64,000 bases of DNA from Hordeum vulgare subsp. vulgare (GCF_904849725.1 NC_058519.1:535006316-535070315); one strand, 5' to 3'. Counted from the stretch's first letter, positions 12,325-23,665 are shown. The notes: generated by a model from the sequence alone, not told the origin. Translations and numbers: made by a program.

Positions 12325-14931
12325 ATGGCCAACGTCAACCTCAATTTCAACGCATTCCTAGAGAAAAACAAGCTGAAAGATGACGGTAGCAACTATGCGG
12401 ACTGGGTTCGCAACTTGAAGCTCATTCTTGAAGCAGCTAAAAAGGCTTATGTCCTTGATGCGCCGCTAGGTGACCCTCCCGCTCCCGCAGCAGCCCAAGA
12501 CATTCTTAACGTCTGGCAAACGCGGAGTGATGACTACTCTCTGGTTAGGTGTGGCATGTTATACAGTTTAGAAACGGGGCTCCAAAGGTGTTTTGAGCAA
12601 CACGGTGCATATGAGATGTTCCAAGAGCTGAAGCTAGTTTTTCAAGCTCATGCCCGTGTCGAGAGATATGAAGTCTTCGACAAGTTCTATAGTTGTAAGA
12701 TGGAGGAGAACAGTTCTGTCAGTGAGCACATACTCAAAATGTCGGGGTTACACAGTCATCTGACTTCACTTGGAGTCGAACTTCCGGATGATGCTATAAT
12801 TGACAGAATCCTCCAGTCTCTCCCACCAAGCTACAAAGATTTTGTGCTGAACTACAACATACAAGGGATGGAGAAGACCATTCCCGAGTTGTACTCGATG
12901 CTCAAGTCTGCAGAAGTAGAAATCAAGAAAGAGCATCAAGTGTTGATGGTCAAAAGTTTCAAGAAGGTCAAGGGTAAGAAGAACTTCAAGAAAGACGGCA
13001 AAGCCGTTGCCGCGCCCGGTAAGCCAGATGTCGGGAAGAAGAAAAAGAATGGACCCAAGCCTGAGACTGAGTGCTTCTATTGCAAGGGCAAGGGTCACTG
13101 GAAGCGGAACTGCCCCAAATACTTAGCGGACAAGAAGGCCGGCAACGTTAAAGGTATATGTGATATACATGTTATTGATGTGTACCTTACCAGCGCTCGT
13201 AGTAGCTCCTGGGTATTTGATACCGGTGCTGTTGCTCACATTTGCAACTCAAAGCGGGAACTGCGGAATAAGCGGAGACTGGCCAAGGACGAGGTGACGA
13301 TGCGCGTCGGGAATGGCTCCAAGGTCGATGTGATCGTCGTCGGCACGCTACCTCTACATCTACCGTCGGGGTTAGTTTTAAACCTTAATAATTGTTATTT
13401 AGTACCAGCTTTAAGCATGAACATTGTATCAGGGTCTTGCTTAATGCGAGACGGCTACTCATTTAAGTTAGAGAATAATGGTTGTTCTATTTATATGAGT
13501 GATATGTTTTATGGTCATGCTCCGCTGGTGAATGGTTTATTCTTGATGACGCATATTCATAGTGTGAGTACCAAAAGATGTAAAGTTGATAATGATAGTC
13601 CCACATACTTGTGGCACTGCCGCCTTGGTCATATCGGCGTTAAGCGCATGAAGAAGCTCCATACTGATGGACTATTAGAGTCTCTTGACTTTGAATCATT
13701 TGACACATGCGAACCGTGCCTCATGGGCAAGATGACTAAGACTCCATTCTCAGAAATAATGGAGAGAGCAAACGACTTATTGGAAATAATACATACTGAT
13801 GTGTGTGGTCCTATGAACGTTGAAGCTCGCGGTGGCTATCGTTATGTTCTCACTCTCACCGATGATTTGAGTAGGTATGCGTATATCTACTTGATGAAGC
13901 ACAAATCTGAGACATTTGAAAAGTTCAAGGAATTTCAGAGTGAGGTCGAGAATCAACGTGACAGAAAAATTAAGTGTCTACGATCTGATCGTGGAGGAGA
14001 ATATTTGAGTCACAAGTTTGGCACACACCTAAGGAAGTGTGGAATCGTTTCACAACTGACGTCGCCTGGCACACCGCAACGCAATGGAGTGTCTGAACGT
14101 CGTAATCGCACTTTATTAGATATGGTACGATCTATGATGTCCCTTATCGACTTACCGCTATCATTTTGGGGATACGCATTAGAAACTGCAGCATTCACTT
14201 TAAATAGGGCACCGTCTAAATCCATTGAGACGACACCGTATGAACTGTGGTTTGGCAAGAAACCTAAGTTGTCGTTTCTTAAAGTTTGGGGCTGCGATGC
14301 TTATGTGAAGAAACTTCAACTAGGAAATCTCGAACCCAAAGCGGAGAAATGTGTATTCATAGGATACCCTAAGGAAACTATTGGGTATACCTTCTATCTT
14401 AGATCCGAAGGTAAAACCTTTGTTGCCAAGAACGGATCCTTTCTAGAGAAAGAGTTTCTCTCGAAAGAAGTAAGTGGGAGGAAGGTAGAACTTGATGAGG
14501 TAATTACACCCCCTCTCGAACAGGATAGTAGCGCAGCGCGGGAAATTGTTCCTGTGGCGCCTACACCAACTGAAGAGGAAGTTAATGATAATGATCATGA
14601 AGCTTCGGATCAAGTTACTACTGAGCCACGAAGGTCCACAAGTGTACGCTCCACACCAGAGTGGTACGGCAACCCTGTGATGGAAATCATGTTGTTAGAC
14701 AACGGTGAACCTTTGAACTATGAAGAAGCGATGGCGGGCCCGGATTCCAACAAATGGCTTGAAGCTATGAAATCCGAGATAGGATCCATGTATGAGAACA
14801 AAGTATGGACTTTGGTGGACTTGCTCGATGATCGACGAGCCATAGAAAATAAATGGATCTTCAAGAAGAAGACTGATGCGAACGGTAATGTAACCGTTTA
14901 CAAAGCTCGACTTGTCGCAAAGGGATTTTGA
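12325..14931 (+). CDS. Copia Gag-protease-integrase, with the start of reverse transcriptase
   Basis: 868 aa, starting at the first Met after the leader with the family's usual Gag start. Gag covers roughly residues 1-245. A zinc knuckle CX2CX4HX4C is at 250-263. The protease has DTG at 299-301. The GAG-pre-integrase region begins near 430 (WHCRLGH). The integrase core has the D,D-35-E triad at D492, D555 and E591. Reverse transcriptase starts near 820 and is cut off by TGA at 14929-14931, where relatives have a codon for Arg. The product would be able to form particles and carry integrase, but this frame has no complete polymerase. It lies on a complete element with matching target duplications. 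Confidence 0.92.
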   Translation: MANVNLNFNAFLEKNKLKDDGSNYADWVRNLKLILEAAKKAYVLDAPLGDPPAPAAAQDILNVWQTRSDDYSLVRCGMLYSLETGLQRCFEQHGAYEMFQELKLVFQAHARVERYEVFDKFYSCKMEENSSVSEHILKMSGLHSHLTSLGVELPDDAIIDRILQSLPPSYKDFVLNYNIQGMEKTIPELYSMLKSAEVEIKKEHQVLMVKSFKKVKGKKNFKKDGKAVAAPGKPDVGKKKKNGPKPETECFYCKGKGHWKRNCPKYLADKKAGNVKGICDIHVIDVYLTSARSSSWVFDTGAVAHICNSKRELRNKRRLAKDEVTMRVGNGSKVDVIVVGTLPLHLPSGLVLNLNNCYLVPALSMNIVSGSCLMRDGYSFKLENNGCSIYMSDMFYGHAPLVNGLFLMTHIHSVSTKRCKVDNDSPTYLWHCRLGHIGVKRMKKLHTDGLLESLDFESFDTCEPCLMGKMTKTPFSEIMERANDLLEIIHTDVCGPMNVEARGGYRYVLTLTDDLSRYAYIYLMKHKSETFEKFKEFQSEVENQRDRKIKCLRSDRGGEYLSHKFGTHLRKCGIVSQLTSPGTPQRNGVSERRNRTLLDMVRSMMSLIDLPLSFWGYALETAAFTLNRAPSKSIETTPYELWFGKKPKLSFLKVWGCDAYVKKLQLGNLEPKAEKCVFIGYPKETIGYTFYLRSEGKTFVAKNGSFLEKEFLSKEVSGRKVELDEVITPPLEQDSSAAREIVPVAPTPTEEEVNDNDHEASDQVTTEPRRSTSVRSTPEWYGNPVMEIMLLDNGEPLNYEEAMAGPDSNKWLEAMKSEIGSMYENKVWTLVDLLDDRRAIENKWIFKKKTDANGNVTVYKARLVAKGF

Positions 14932-16280
14932 CAAATTCAAGGGATTGACTACGAAGAGACTTTCTCTCCCGTAGCGAAGCTGAAATTAGTCTGAATCATG
15001 TTAGCAATTGCCGCCTTTTATGATTATGAAATTTGGCAAATGGACGTCAAAACATCGTTCCTTAACGGAAACCTTAAGGAAGAGTTGTATATGATGCAAC
15101 CAGAAGGTTTTGTCGACCCTAAGGGTGCTAACAAAGTGTGCAAGCTCCAGCGCTCCATCTATGGGTTGGTGCAAGTATCTCGGAGTTGGAACATTCGCTT
15201 TAATGAGGTGATTAAAGCGTTTGGGTTCATACAGGTTTACGGAGAAGCCTGTCTGTACAAGAAAGTGAGTGGGAGCTCTGTAGCTTTCCTCATACTGTAT
15301 GTGGATGACATATTATTGATGGGGAATAATATAGAGATGTTGGAGAGCATAAAGGCATATTTGAACAAGAGTTTTTCAATGAAGGACCTTGGAGAAGCTG
15401 CATACATATTAGGCATCAAGATCTATAGAGATAGATCGAGACGCCTCATAGGTCTTTCGCAAAGTACATACCTTGACAAGATATTGAAGAAGTTCAATAT
15501 GGAAAACTCAAAGAAAGGGTTCTTGCCAGTTTTGCAAGGTATGAGATTGAGTAAGACTCTGTCGACGACCACGGCAGCAGATAGAGAGAAGATGAGTTAT
15601 GTCCCCTACGCTTCAGCCGTAGGCTCTCTTATGTATGCCATGCTGTGTACCAGACCTGATATAAACCTTGCCATAAGTTTGGTAGGGAGGTACCAAAGTG
15701 ATCCCGGTATGGAGCACTGGATAGCGGTCAAGAATATCCTGAAGTGCCTGAAAAGGACTAAGGAAATGTTTCTCGTTTATGGAGGTGACGAAGAGCTCGT
15801 CGTAAAGGGTTACGTCGACGCTAGCTTCGACACATATCCGGATGACTCTAAGTCACAGACCGGATACGTATATGTTTTGAATGGTGGGTAGTGAGCTGGT
15901 GCAACAGCAAGCAAGAAGTCGTGGCAGCATCTACATGTGAAGCAGAGTACATAGCTCCTTCAGAAGCGGCTCATGAAGGAATTTGGATGAAGGAGCTCAT
16001 CACTAACCTTGGAGTGGTTCCAAGCGCGTCGGGTCCAATGACACTCTTTTGTGATAACACTGGGGCCATTGCCATAGCCAAGGAGCCCAGGTTTCATCCG
16101 AAGATGAAGCACATCAAACGCCGCTACAACTCCATCCAGGACCATGTCCACAGTGGAGTAATAGAGATTTGTAAAGTACACACGGATCTGAATGTTGCAC
16201 ACCCGTTGACTAAACCTCTTCCACGAGCAAAACATGATCAACACCATAATGCTATGGGTGTTCGATACATCACAATGTAA
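14932..16280 (+). pseudogene. Copia reverse transcriptase and RNase H, interrupted
   Basis: This continues the Gag-Pol frame after the TGA. A second in-frame stop (TGA) lies at 14992-14994. Both stops fit CGA to TGA changes. The frame is then open to 15891 and includes the catalytic YVDD at 15298-15309. A frameshift at about 15886-15891, best explained by loss of one base, moves the reading frame. The RNase H end then runs 15891-16280 and includes the conserved EAEYIA segment. All polymerase motifs are still visible, so decay is light. As it stands, no complete reverse transcriptase can be made from one frame. Confidence 0.9.
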
Positions 16281-16299
16281 CTAGATTATTGACTCTAGT

Positions 16300-16312
16300 G
16301 CAAGTCGGAGAC
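16300..16312 (+). other. Polypurine tract of the Copia element
   Basis: A purine-rich tract (AAGTCGGAGAC) immediately before the 3' LTR start at 16313, where plus-strand synthesis is primed in this family. Confidence 0.65.
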
Positions 16313-18071
16313 TGTTGGAAATATGCCCTAGAGGAAATAATAAAATGGTTATTATCATATTTCCTTGTTCATGATAATCGTCTATTGTTCATGCTATAGT
16401 TGTATTAACAGGAAACAGTAATACATGTGTGAATAAATAGATCACAATGTGTCCCTAGCAAGCCTCTAGTTGGCTAGCTCGTTGATCAATAGATGATCAT
16501 GGTTTCCTCATCATGGGCATTGGATGTCATTGATAACGGGATCACATCATTGGGAGAATGATGTGATGGACAAGACTCAATCCTAAGTGTAGCACTAGAT
16601 CGTATTATTCATATGCTAAAGCTTTTCTAATGTCAAGTGTCTTTTCCTTCGACCGTGAGATTGTGCAACTCCCGGATACCGTAGGAGTGCTTTGGGTGTA
16701 TAAAACGTCACAATGTAACTGGGTGACTATAAAGGTGCACTACGGGTACCTCTAAAAGTGTGTGTTGGGTTGGTACGAATCGAGATCGGGATTTGTCACT
16801 CCGTGTGACGGAGAGGTATCTCTGGGCCCACTCGGTAGAACATCATCATGAGCTCAATGTGACTAAAGGAGTTAGTCACACGATGACGTGCTACAGAACG
16901 AGTAAAGAGACTTACCGGTAACGAGATTGAACAAGGTATAGGTATACCGACGATCGAATCTCGGGCAAGTTCTATACCGGCAGACAAAGGGAATTGTATA
17001 CGGGATTGATTGAATCCTTGACATCGTGGTTCATCCGATGAGATCATCGTGGAGCAAGTGGGAGCCACCATGGGTATCTAGACCCCGCTGATGGTTATTG
17101 GCCGGAGAGGTGTCTCGGTCATGTCTGCCTGTCTCCCGAACCCGTAGGGTCTACACACTTAAGGTTCGATGACGCTAGGGTTATAGGGAATTGTTATACA
17201 AGGTTATCTAAAGTTGTTCGGAGTCCCGGATGAGATCTCGGACGTGACGAGGAGCTCCGGGATGGTCCGGAGGTAAAGATTGATATATAGGACGGATGGT
17301 TTCGGACACCGGAAGTGTTTCGAGCGTCACCGGTAACGTACCGGGACCACCGGAGGTGGCCCAGGGGGAAACGACCCCGGGAGGCTAGATGGGCCAAGTG
17401 CGGGAGGGAACCAGCCCCTAGGTGGGCTGGTGCGCCCCCGACACTCAGCCCAAGGCCCGGGAGGTGGAAAGGGGGGAAACCCTAGGCGCTGGTGGGCCTA
17501 AGGCCCACCTAGGGATGCGCCACCCCCTCTCCCTGCCCTGGCCGCCGCACCTCCCATCTGGGGGGGCTTCCGCACCACCTGGGGTGGGAACCCTACGGTT
17601 GGCACCCCCCCCCCCTTCCCTCCTCCTATATATAGTGGGGGTTTTGGGGTTGTTTTACACACAGTTTTCCCTCTCCCTCGGCGTAGCCGTGCTCTTCTTT
17701 CTCCTCCTCTCTGCCGGTGCTTGGCGAAGCCCTGCTCGGAGACCTCGTCTCTCCATCGACACCATGCCGTCGTGCTGCCGGAGATCTTCCCCAACCTCTC
17801 CCTCCTCCTTGCTCGACCAAGGTGCGGGAGACGTCACCGGGCTGCACGTGTGTTGAACGCGGAGGTGCCGTGGTTCGGCACTAGATCGGAATCACACCAC
17901 GATCTGAATCACCGTGAGTACGACTCCATCAACCGCGTTCTAGCAACGCTTCCGCTTAGCGATCTTCAAAGGTATGAAGATGCACTCACCCCTCTCTCGT
18001 TGCTGGTCTCTCCATAGGAAGATCTGAATATGCCTAAGAATATTTTTGAATTTATGCTACGTTCCCCAACA
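16313..18071 (+). repeat. 3' LTR of the Angela-type Copia
   Basis: 1759 bp, TGTTGGAAATATGCCC to CCCCAACA, followed by the target duplication CATAG. Compared with the 5' LTR it has scattered substitutions and a short deletion near 17360. TATA box at 17627-17634. Confidence 0.95.
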
Positions 18072-18076
18072 CATAG

Positions 18077-18685
18077 TATGAGGAGTTCATGTATTCACTA
18101 AGTGTTAATGCGTTGGTCCGGTTCTTTATTAAAAGGAGAACCTTAATATCTTGTAGTTTCCATTAGGACCCCACTGCCACGGGAGGGATGGAAAATAGAT
18201 GGCGTGCAAGTTCTTTTCCCTAAGCACGTATGACGACATACGGAATACATGCCTACATTACATTGACGAACTGGAGCTAGTTACATATCTCTCTATGTTA
18301 TAACTGTTGCATGATGAATAGCATCCGGCATAATCATCCATCACCGATCCAGTGCCTACGAGTCTTTTCCTACTGGTCCTTGCTACGTTACTTTGCCGCT
18401 ACTGCTGTCACTGCTGCTACTATTACTCTGTTGCTACTGCTGTTACTTTGCTGCTATTGTTGTCACTTTGCTGCTACTGGTTACTGTTGCTACTACTGCT
18501 ATCATACTACCTTGCTACTGATACTTTGCTGCAGATACTAAATCTTTCAGGTGTGGTTGAATTGATAACTCAACTGCTAATACTTGAGAATATTCTTTGG
18601 CTTCCCCTTGAGTCGAATCAATAAATATGGGTTGAATACTCTACCCTCGAAAACTGTTGCGATCCCCTATACTTGTGGGTTATCA
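18077..18685. mobile_element. LTR fragment of another Gypsy-type family
   Basis: It ends CTTGTGGGTTATCA at 18685, or TGATAACCCACAAG on the minus strand, a very common Triticeae LTR terminus. It carries an imperfect CTG/CTA-rich trinucleotide stretch at about 18390-18535. The Copia element (9304-18071) is inserted in it. The left part probably continues as about 9285-9303. Its edge at 18685/18686 abuts the coding region of a minus-strand Gypsy element, so this LTR belongs to an element that landed there. The rest of it is not recognisable in the window. Confidence 0.7.
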
Positions 18686-18693
18686 GCCACCAC

Positions 18694-19335
18694 CTAAGAC
18701 TTGATGGCAGTGCGAGGCTCGTAGCGGATGTTGTGGTCCGCCATGGAGATGGACCACTTGGCGAGCCTGCCAGTCGCGTCACGGTTGCCCATGATTTCTG
18801 AAAGTGGAGCAGTGCTCACCACAATGATGGCATGCTCTTGGAAGTATTGCTTCAACTTCTTTGCAGCAAGGTAAACACCATAACACATTTTTTGGTAGTG
18901 AGGGTAGTTTTACTTGGAGGCAGACAAGACCTCACTGAGGTAGTAGATAGGGCGTTGCACTAGAAGTACCTTTCCCTCCTCCTTGTGTTCAACTACCAGC
19001 ACTACACTAACCACGCGAGTGGTCGCTGCAATGTATATGAGAATGGGTTCCCTTTCAGTCGGCGCTGCCAAGATTGGCAGGCTCGAGATGACCCGCTTGA
19101 GGTCGCGGAAGGCTTCGTCTGCCTGGTCATTCCACTCGAACTTCGTCCTCTTCTTAATGAGCTGATAGAGTGGAAGGGACTTCTCATCGAGCCGGCTGAC
19201 GAACCGGCTAAGGGATGCCAGGCAGCCGGTGAACTTCTGGACGTCTAGGATTCGAGCCGGCTTCACCATCCACTCGATGGTGCCAATCTTCTCGAGGTTC
19301 GCTTTGATGCCACGAGCGGACACAAAGAACCCCAA
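18694..19335 (-). pseudogene. Gypsy RNase H region
   Basis: Two frame pieces, 19335-18910 and 18888-18694, separated by a stop. The first has the segment after the polymerase palm (GFFVSARGIKAN) and the beginning of the RNase H-like fold (ILIYIAATTRVVS). The second has the LAAKKLKQYFQEH segment typical of Ty3/Gypsy RNase H. It follows the reverse transcriptase after a frameshift near 19400. Confidence 0.8.
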
Positions 19336-19994
19336 GAGTTTGCCACCTGGAACCCCAAAGACGCACTTCTCCGGATTGAGCCAGATCTTGTACTCGTGCA
19401 GGTTGGCAACGTCTCCCGCAAGTCGTCGAGGAGGCTGAAGTGCTGCTTTGTCTTGACGACGATATCATTCACATAGACGTGGATGTTTCCGCCAATCTGT
19501 GGCAGTAAGCACTGCTGCATGCAGCATTGGAATGTCGCACCAGCATTCTTCAGATCGAACTTCATGGTGGTGTAGCAGTAGGACCCGAAGGGCGTGATGA
19601 AGGATGTCTTCAGGCGATCAGCTGGATCCAGCTTGATCTGATGGTAGCCTGAATAAGCATCCAGAAACGAAAGCATTTCACAGTCGACAGTGGAGTCGAT
19701 GACTTGATCTATCCGAGGCAACGCGAAAGTGTCTTTCGGGCATGCCTTATTCAGGCTTGTGTAGTCGATACACATTCACCAAGTGTTGTTTTTCTTCAGC
19801 ACCAGGACTGGATTGGCTAAACAGTCCCGGTGGAAAACCTCCATGATGAAGCCGGCTGGAAGGAGTCCGGTAATCTCTTCTCCAATTGTGTGCCGCTTCC
19901 CCTCGGCGAAGCGGCGCAAAGGTTGTTTCACCAGCTTTGCATCCGACCGCACGTGAAGTTTGTGCTCAGCGTACTTCCTCGGAACACCCGGCAT
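19336..19994 (-). pseudogene. Gypsy reverse transcriptase with a changed active site
   Basis: Pieces 19994-19776 and 19775-19263 lie in one frame, split by a TGA stop at 19776-19778. Recognisable motifs include the entry segment (GFIMEVFHRDCLANPVLV), the fingers (CIDYTSLNKACPKD), the palm (FLDAYSGYHQI) and the fingertip region (KTSFITPFGSYCYTTM). The catalytic box reads YVND where the family has YVDD, so a metal-binding aspartate has become asparagine. After LLDDL the frame shifts and the true sequence continues in another frame. Confidence 0.85.
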
Positions 19995-20247
19995 GTCTTT
20001 GGGGGACCATGCAAAGATGTCCCGATTCTCACGGAGGAAGTTGACGAGCTCGCCTTCCTATTTGGGGCTGAGGCGAGCCCCGATGGTAACGCACTGCTTG
20101 GGGTTTGCAGGGTCGAGTCGCACCTTCTTGGTTTCTTTAGCCGGCTTGAAGGAGCCTTCGCCAGCCGACTGGGATGGAGGAGAAGGGATCGCCGGCTGCT
20201 CGGTAGCCTGAGTCACGAGCCGGTCAATCTACCTCCTCTCCTCGGCA
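19995..20247 (-). pseudogene. Gypsy region between protease and reverse transcriptase
   Basis: Minus-strand sequence leading into the reverse transcriptase. Its frame is broken and it ends at the target duplication of element X (20248-20252). It once joined directly to 26979 and beyond. Confidence 0.6.
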
Positions 20248-20252
20248 ATCAC

Positions 20253-21797
20253 TCATACGTCTCCAACGTATCTATAATTTTTGATGGTTTCATGCTATTA
20301 TCTTGTCAAACTTTGGATGTTTTCCATGCCTTTTATATATTTTTGGGACTAACTTATTAACTCAGTGCCAAGAGCCAGTTCCTGTTTTTTCCATGTTTTT
20401 GACCCCTTTCAGAGGAGGATTTGAACGGAGTCCAAACGGAATGAAACTACCAAAAAGATTTTTTCCGAAACAGAAAAAGATCGCGGAGCCGGAGAATCAA
20501 GGCAGGGGGCCACCAGGGACCCCACAAGCCCTCATGGCGCGGCCAGGGGGGTGCGGCCCCCTGGCTTGTGGGCTCTCTGAGGCTCCGTTGCCCTAGGTTT
20601 TGCGCCTATATATTCTCTAAAATTCCAGAAAAAAAATCAGGAGATCATCAAAAGTACTTTTCCGCTGCCGCAAGCTTCTGTCTCCGCGAGATCCCATCTG
20701 GGGCATGTTCTGGTGCCTTGCCGAAGGGGGGATTCGGACACGGAGGGCTTCTTCATCAACACCATGACCTCTCCGATGATGGGTGAGTAGTTCACCATAG
20801 ACCTACGGGTCCATAGCTAGTAACTAGATGGCTTCTTCTCTCTCTGGGATCTTCAATACAAAGTTATCCATGATCCTCATGGAGATCTATCCGATGTAAT
20901 CTTCTTTTGCGGTGTGTTTGTCGAGATCCGATGAATTGTGGATTTATGATCAGATTATCTTTGAGTCTTATTTGAGTTTCTTCTGATCTCTCTTATGCAT
21001 GATTTCATATCCTTGTAATTCTCTTCGAGTTGTGGGTTTTGTTTGGCCAACTTGATCTATGATTCTTGCAATGGGAGAAGTGCTTGGTTTTGGGTTCATA
21101 CCGTGCGGTGACCTCACCCAGTGACAGAAGGGGTAGCGAGGCACGCATCGTGTTGTTGCCATCAAGGGTAAAAAGATGGGGTTTTCATCATTGGTTTGAG
21201 ATTATCCCTCTACATCATGTCATCTTGCTTACGGCGTTACTCTGTTCGTCATGAACTCAATACACTAGATGCATGCTGGATAGCGGTCGATGTGTGGAGT
21301 AATAGTAGTAGATGTAGAAAGTATCGGTCTACTTGTCTCGGACGTGATGCATATATGTATGATCATTGCCTTAGATATCGTCATGACTTTGCGCGGTTCT
21401 ATCAATTGCTCGACAGTAATTTGTTCACCCACCATGATATTTACTATTTTGAGAGAAGACTCTAGTGAAAACTATGCCCCCCGGGTCTACTCCACACCAT
21501 ATTTTCAGCCTTACACTTTTTACTTCGTTGCACTTTCCGCCTTCAGATCTCACTTTGCAAACAATCTTGAAGGGATTGACACCCCCTTTATAGCGTTGGG
21601 TGCAAGCTCTTTTGTGTTTGCGGAGGTACACTGGACTTGACGAGATTCTCCTACTGGATTGATACCTTGGTTCTCAAACTGAGGGAAATACTTACTGCTC
21701 CTGTGCTACATCACCCTTTCCTCTTCAAGGGAAAAACCAACGCAAGCAAGTTTCCGTCAACGTGTCAATTTCTCGCGCTGTTGTTTGAGAAGTAGCA
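20253..21797 (+). repeat. LTR B (5' LTR of element X)
   Basis: It starts TCATACGTCTCC, one base off the usual TGATACGTC, and ends GAGAAGTAGCA. TATA box at 20607-20614. The same 1.5-kb sequence occurs as LTR A and LTR C. Confidence 0.88.
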
Positions 21798-21807
21798 GAA
21801 GGATTTC

Positions 21808-21825
21808 TGGCTCCATTGTCGGGGA
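21808..21825 (+). other. Degraded primer-binding site of element X
   Basis: TGGCTCCATTGTCGGGGA lies 11 bp after the LTR end. Related Triticeae Gypsy elements usually have TGGCGCCGTTGCCGGGGA here, so three positions have changed. Confidence 0.5.
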
Positions 21826-22043
21826 GGATCAAGTCAAGAACTCATCCAAGTAAGTGTCGCAAACTCATCTCTTGCATTTACTTTGTTTGCCAGTTGCCTC
21901 TCGTTTTCCTCTCCCCCGCTTCACAAATTTGCCTTTTTCGTTTGCCTTTTTCGTTCGCCCTTTTCTTTCGCTTACCTTTCCTTTGCTTGTGTGCTATGTG
22001 CCTTCACTATGCTTGCATCTTCGCTTGCTGAAAATCTATTGAT

Positions 22044-22671
22044 ATGGATCCTCATCCATTTTCTAATCTCTTTAAGAGATCCAATTATGTTGATCCAATT
22101 GCTAGTGAGTTGAGTGCACTTGACTTTCTCTATGGAGTTTTGCTTGAGATGCGTGAATCTGAAAATCATGATGAAGAAATTCATGAAGTGATTCACGAGG
22201 GCTCCTTGAATGAAAAGCATGATTGCAATGATTTCATTATGAATTCTATTAATGATAATCATGCTAAAAAATGCAAAACCCTAAGCTTGGGAATGCTAGT
22301 TTTGCTTTGTCCACTACTTGTTGCAATGATCATAATTGGGGTAATGATTTTTCTTATGATCTTGAAATTTGTTTAAACCTCACGATGATTATCATATTTG
22401 CAATAATATTGATAGTGGGTTTGGAGAAGTCATGACTTTAGTTGATGATAATCCCACTATTTTTGAAGAGCGTCAACTTTGCATGCATGTGGATCATGAA
22501 AAGAATATTCTTTGCGATAGCTATATTGTTGAATTTGATTATGATCCCACATGTAATTGCTATGAGAGAGGAAAATATTATGGTAGAAACTTTCATGTTA
22601 CCTCTCGTTATGTGGAGATTGCTTTTGTCTCTTTCTTCTTCCTTGCACATGGCAACTATTGGTTGTCTTGA
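22044..22671 (+). pseudogene. Unknown ORF of element X, frameshifted
   Basis: The first frame (22044-22376) encodes an acidic 110-aa product starting MDPHPFSNLFKRSNYVDPIA. A second frame (to 22671) continues with DDYHICNNIDSGFGEVMTL and ends CERGKYYGRNFHVTSRY. The break near 22365-22375 looks like a single indel. Similar hypothetical ORFs occur in other Triticeae repeats as far as I remember. I see no zinc knuckle, protease or polymerase motif. Its function is unknown, and it may be a Gag replacement or a relic. Confidence 0.5.
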
Positions 22672-22812
22672 CAATCTGTTTTCCTATAAATGCCTATGCA
22701 TAGGAAGTATGTTAGACTTAGATGTGATTTTCACATGCTTTATGATGCTCTAGTTGTGCTTCAATTCTTGTCTTTTGTGTGAGCATCATTGATTTATCAA
22801 TGCCTAGCTAAG

Positions 22813-22852
22813 GGCGTTAAATAATAGCGCTTGTTGGGAGGCAACCCAATGA
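22813..22852 (+). other. Hairpin-forming segment in element X
   Basis: GCGCTTGTTGGGAGGCAACC followed by CAATG. TTGGG and CCCAA can pair around a short loop. The motif recurs in many Triticeae retroelement transcripts as I recall them, so it may be a structured RNA signal. This rests on sight only. Confidence 0.35.
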
Positions 22853-23417
22853 ATTTATCCTTTTCTTTCTGTTTTGTTGCGTCCACACCATCATAATTCT
22901 GTTGTGATTGTGTTTTTTATGTTTCTTTTTGTGTTTGAGCCAAGCAAAACCTTTATGACTAGTCTTGGTAATGGTTGTTTGATCCTGCTCGAAAAAGACA
23001 AAAACTTTTTGCTCACGAAATGATTTTTCATTTTTATGCAGAAAAGAGCTTATGAGTTGATTCTTTTTGCTGATGGTTGATATGCCTTTTGCCCAGGCAG
23101 TCGTAATTTTTCATAATTTTTGAGGTACCAGAAGTATACGAAGTATACAGATTGCTACAGACTAGTCTGTTGAGTTGGTTGCTTGTTTTGATGAAACTAT
23201 GGTTAGTATCGGGGGTTCCTAGCCATGGAAACGTGAGAATACATTAGCCCAACACCAATATAGATAGAATTCAAGTTTGTTACAGTACCAAAAGAGGTGG
23301 TAGTTTGTTTTCTTGTGCTAATGTTATCATGAGTTTCTGTTTAAGTTTTGTGTTGTGAAGTTTTCAAGTTTTGGGTGATGTTCTCATGGACAAAGAGATA
23401 AGGAGTGGAAAGAGCTC

Positions 23418-23500
23418 AAGCTTGGGGATGCCCAAGGCATCCCAAGCCAAATTCAAGGACACCAAAAATCCTAAGCTTGGGGATGCCCCGGGAAGGCATC
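23418..23500 (+). other. Two polypurine-tract-like copies, each with a hairpin
   Basis: AAGCTTGGGGATGCC occurs at 23418-23432 and again at 23473-23487. It equals the core of the element's terminal polypurine tract (AAGCTTAGGGATGCT at 25428-25442, and AAGCTTGGGGATGCT at 1233-1247 in copy Y). Each internal copy is followed by GGCATCCC, so GGGATGCC and GGCATCCC form 8-9 bp stems. A weaker copy lies at 22283-22297. Confidence 0.55.
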
Positions 23501-23647
23501 CCCTCTTTCGTCTTCAATCCATAGGTAACATTACTTGGAGCTATATTTCTATTCACCTCATGATATGTGTTTTGCTTGGAGCGTCTTGTATCATAGGAGT
23601 CTTTTCTTTTTGTTGTGTCACAATCATCCTTGTTGCACACCTTTTTG

Positions 23648-23665
23648 AGAGAGAGAGAGAGAGAC
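23648..23665 (+). repeat. (GA)n microsatellite
   Basis: About nine GA units inside element X. Confidence 0.8.

Larger units (their letters stand above)
9304..18071 (+). mobile_element. Full-length BARE-1/WIS/Angela-type Copia retrotransposon
   Basis: An 8768-bp element is flanked by a perfect 5-bp target duplication CATAG (9299-9303 and 18072-18076). It has LTRs at 9304-11069 and 16313-18071, a primer-binding site, a 1.2-kb leader, gag-pol in Copia order (gag, protease, integrase, reverse transcriptase, RNase H) and a polypurine tract. The LTR ends and the start of Gag are those I know from the Triticeae BARE-1/WIS/Angela group. The LTRs differ at many scattered positions, so this is not a very recent insertion. 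It has lost autonomy through two stop codons and one frameshift. Confidence 0.95.

Noticed and set aside
18311..18624. Leu/Cys-rich ORFs of 76-90 aa resembling membrane peptides
   Set aside because: They come from an imperfect CTG/CTA repeat inside an LTR fragment.
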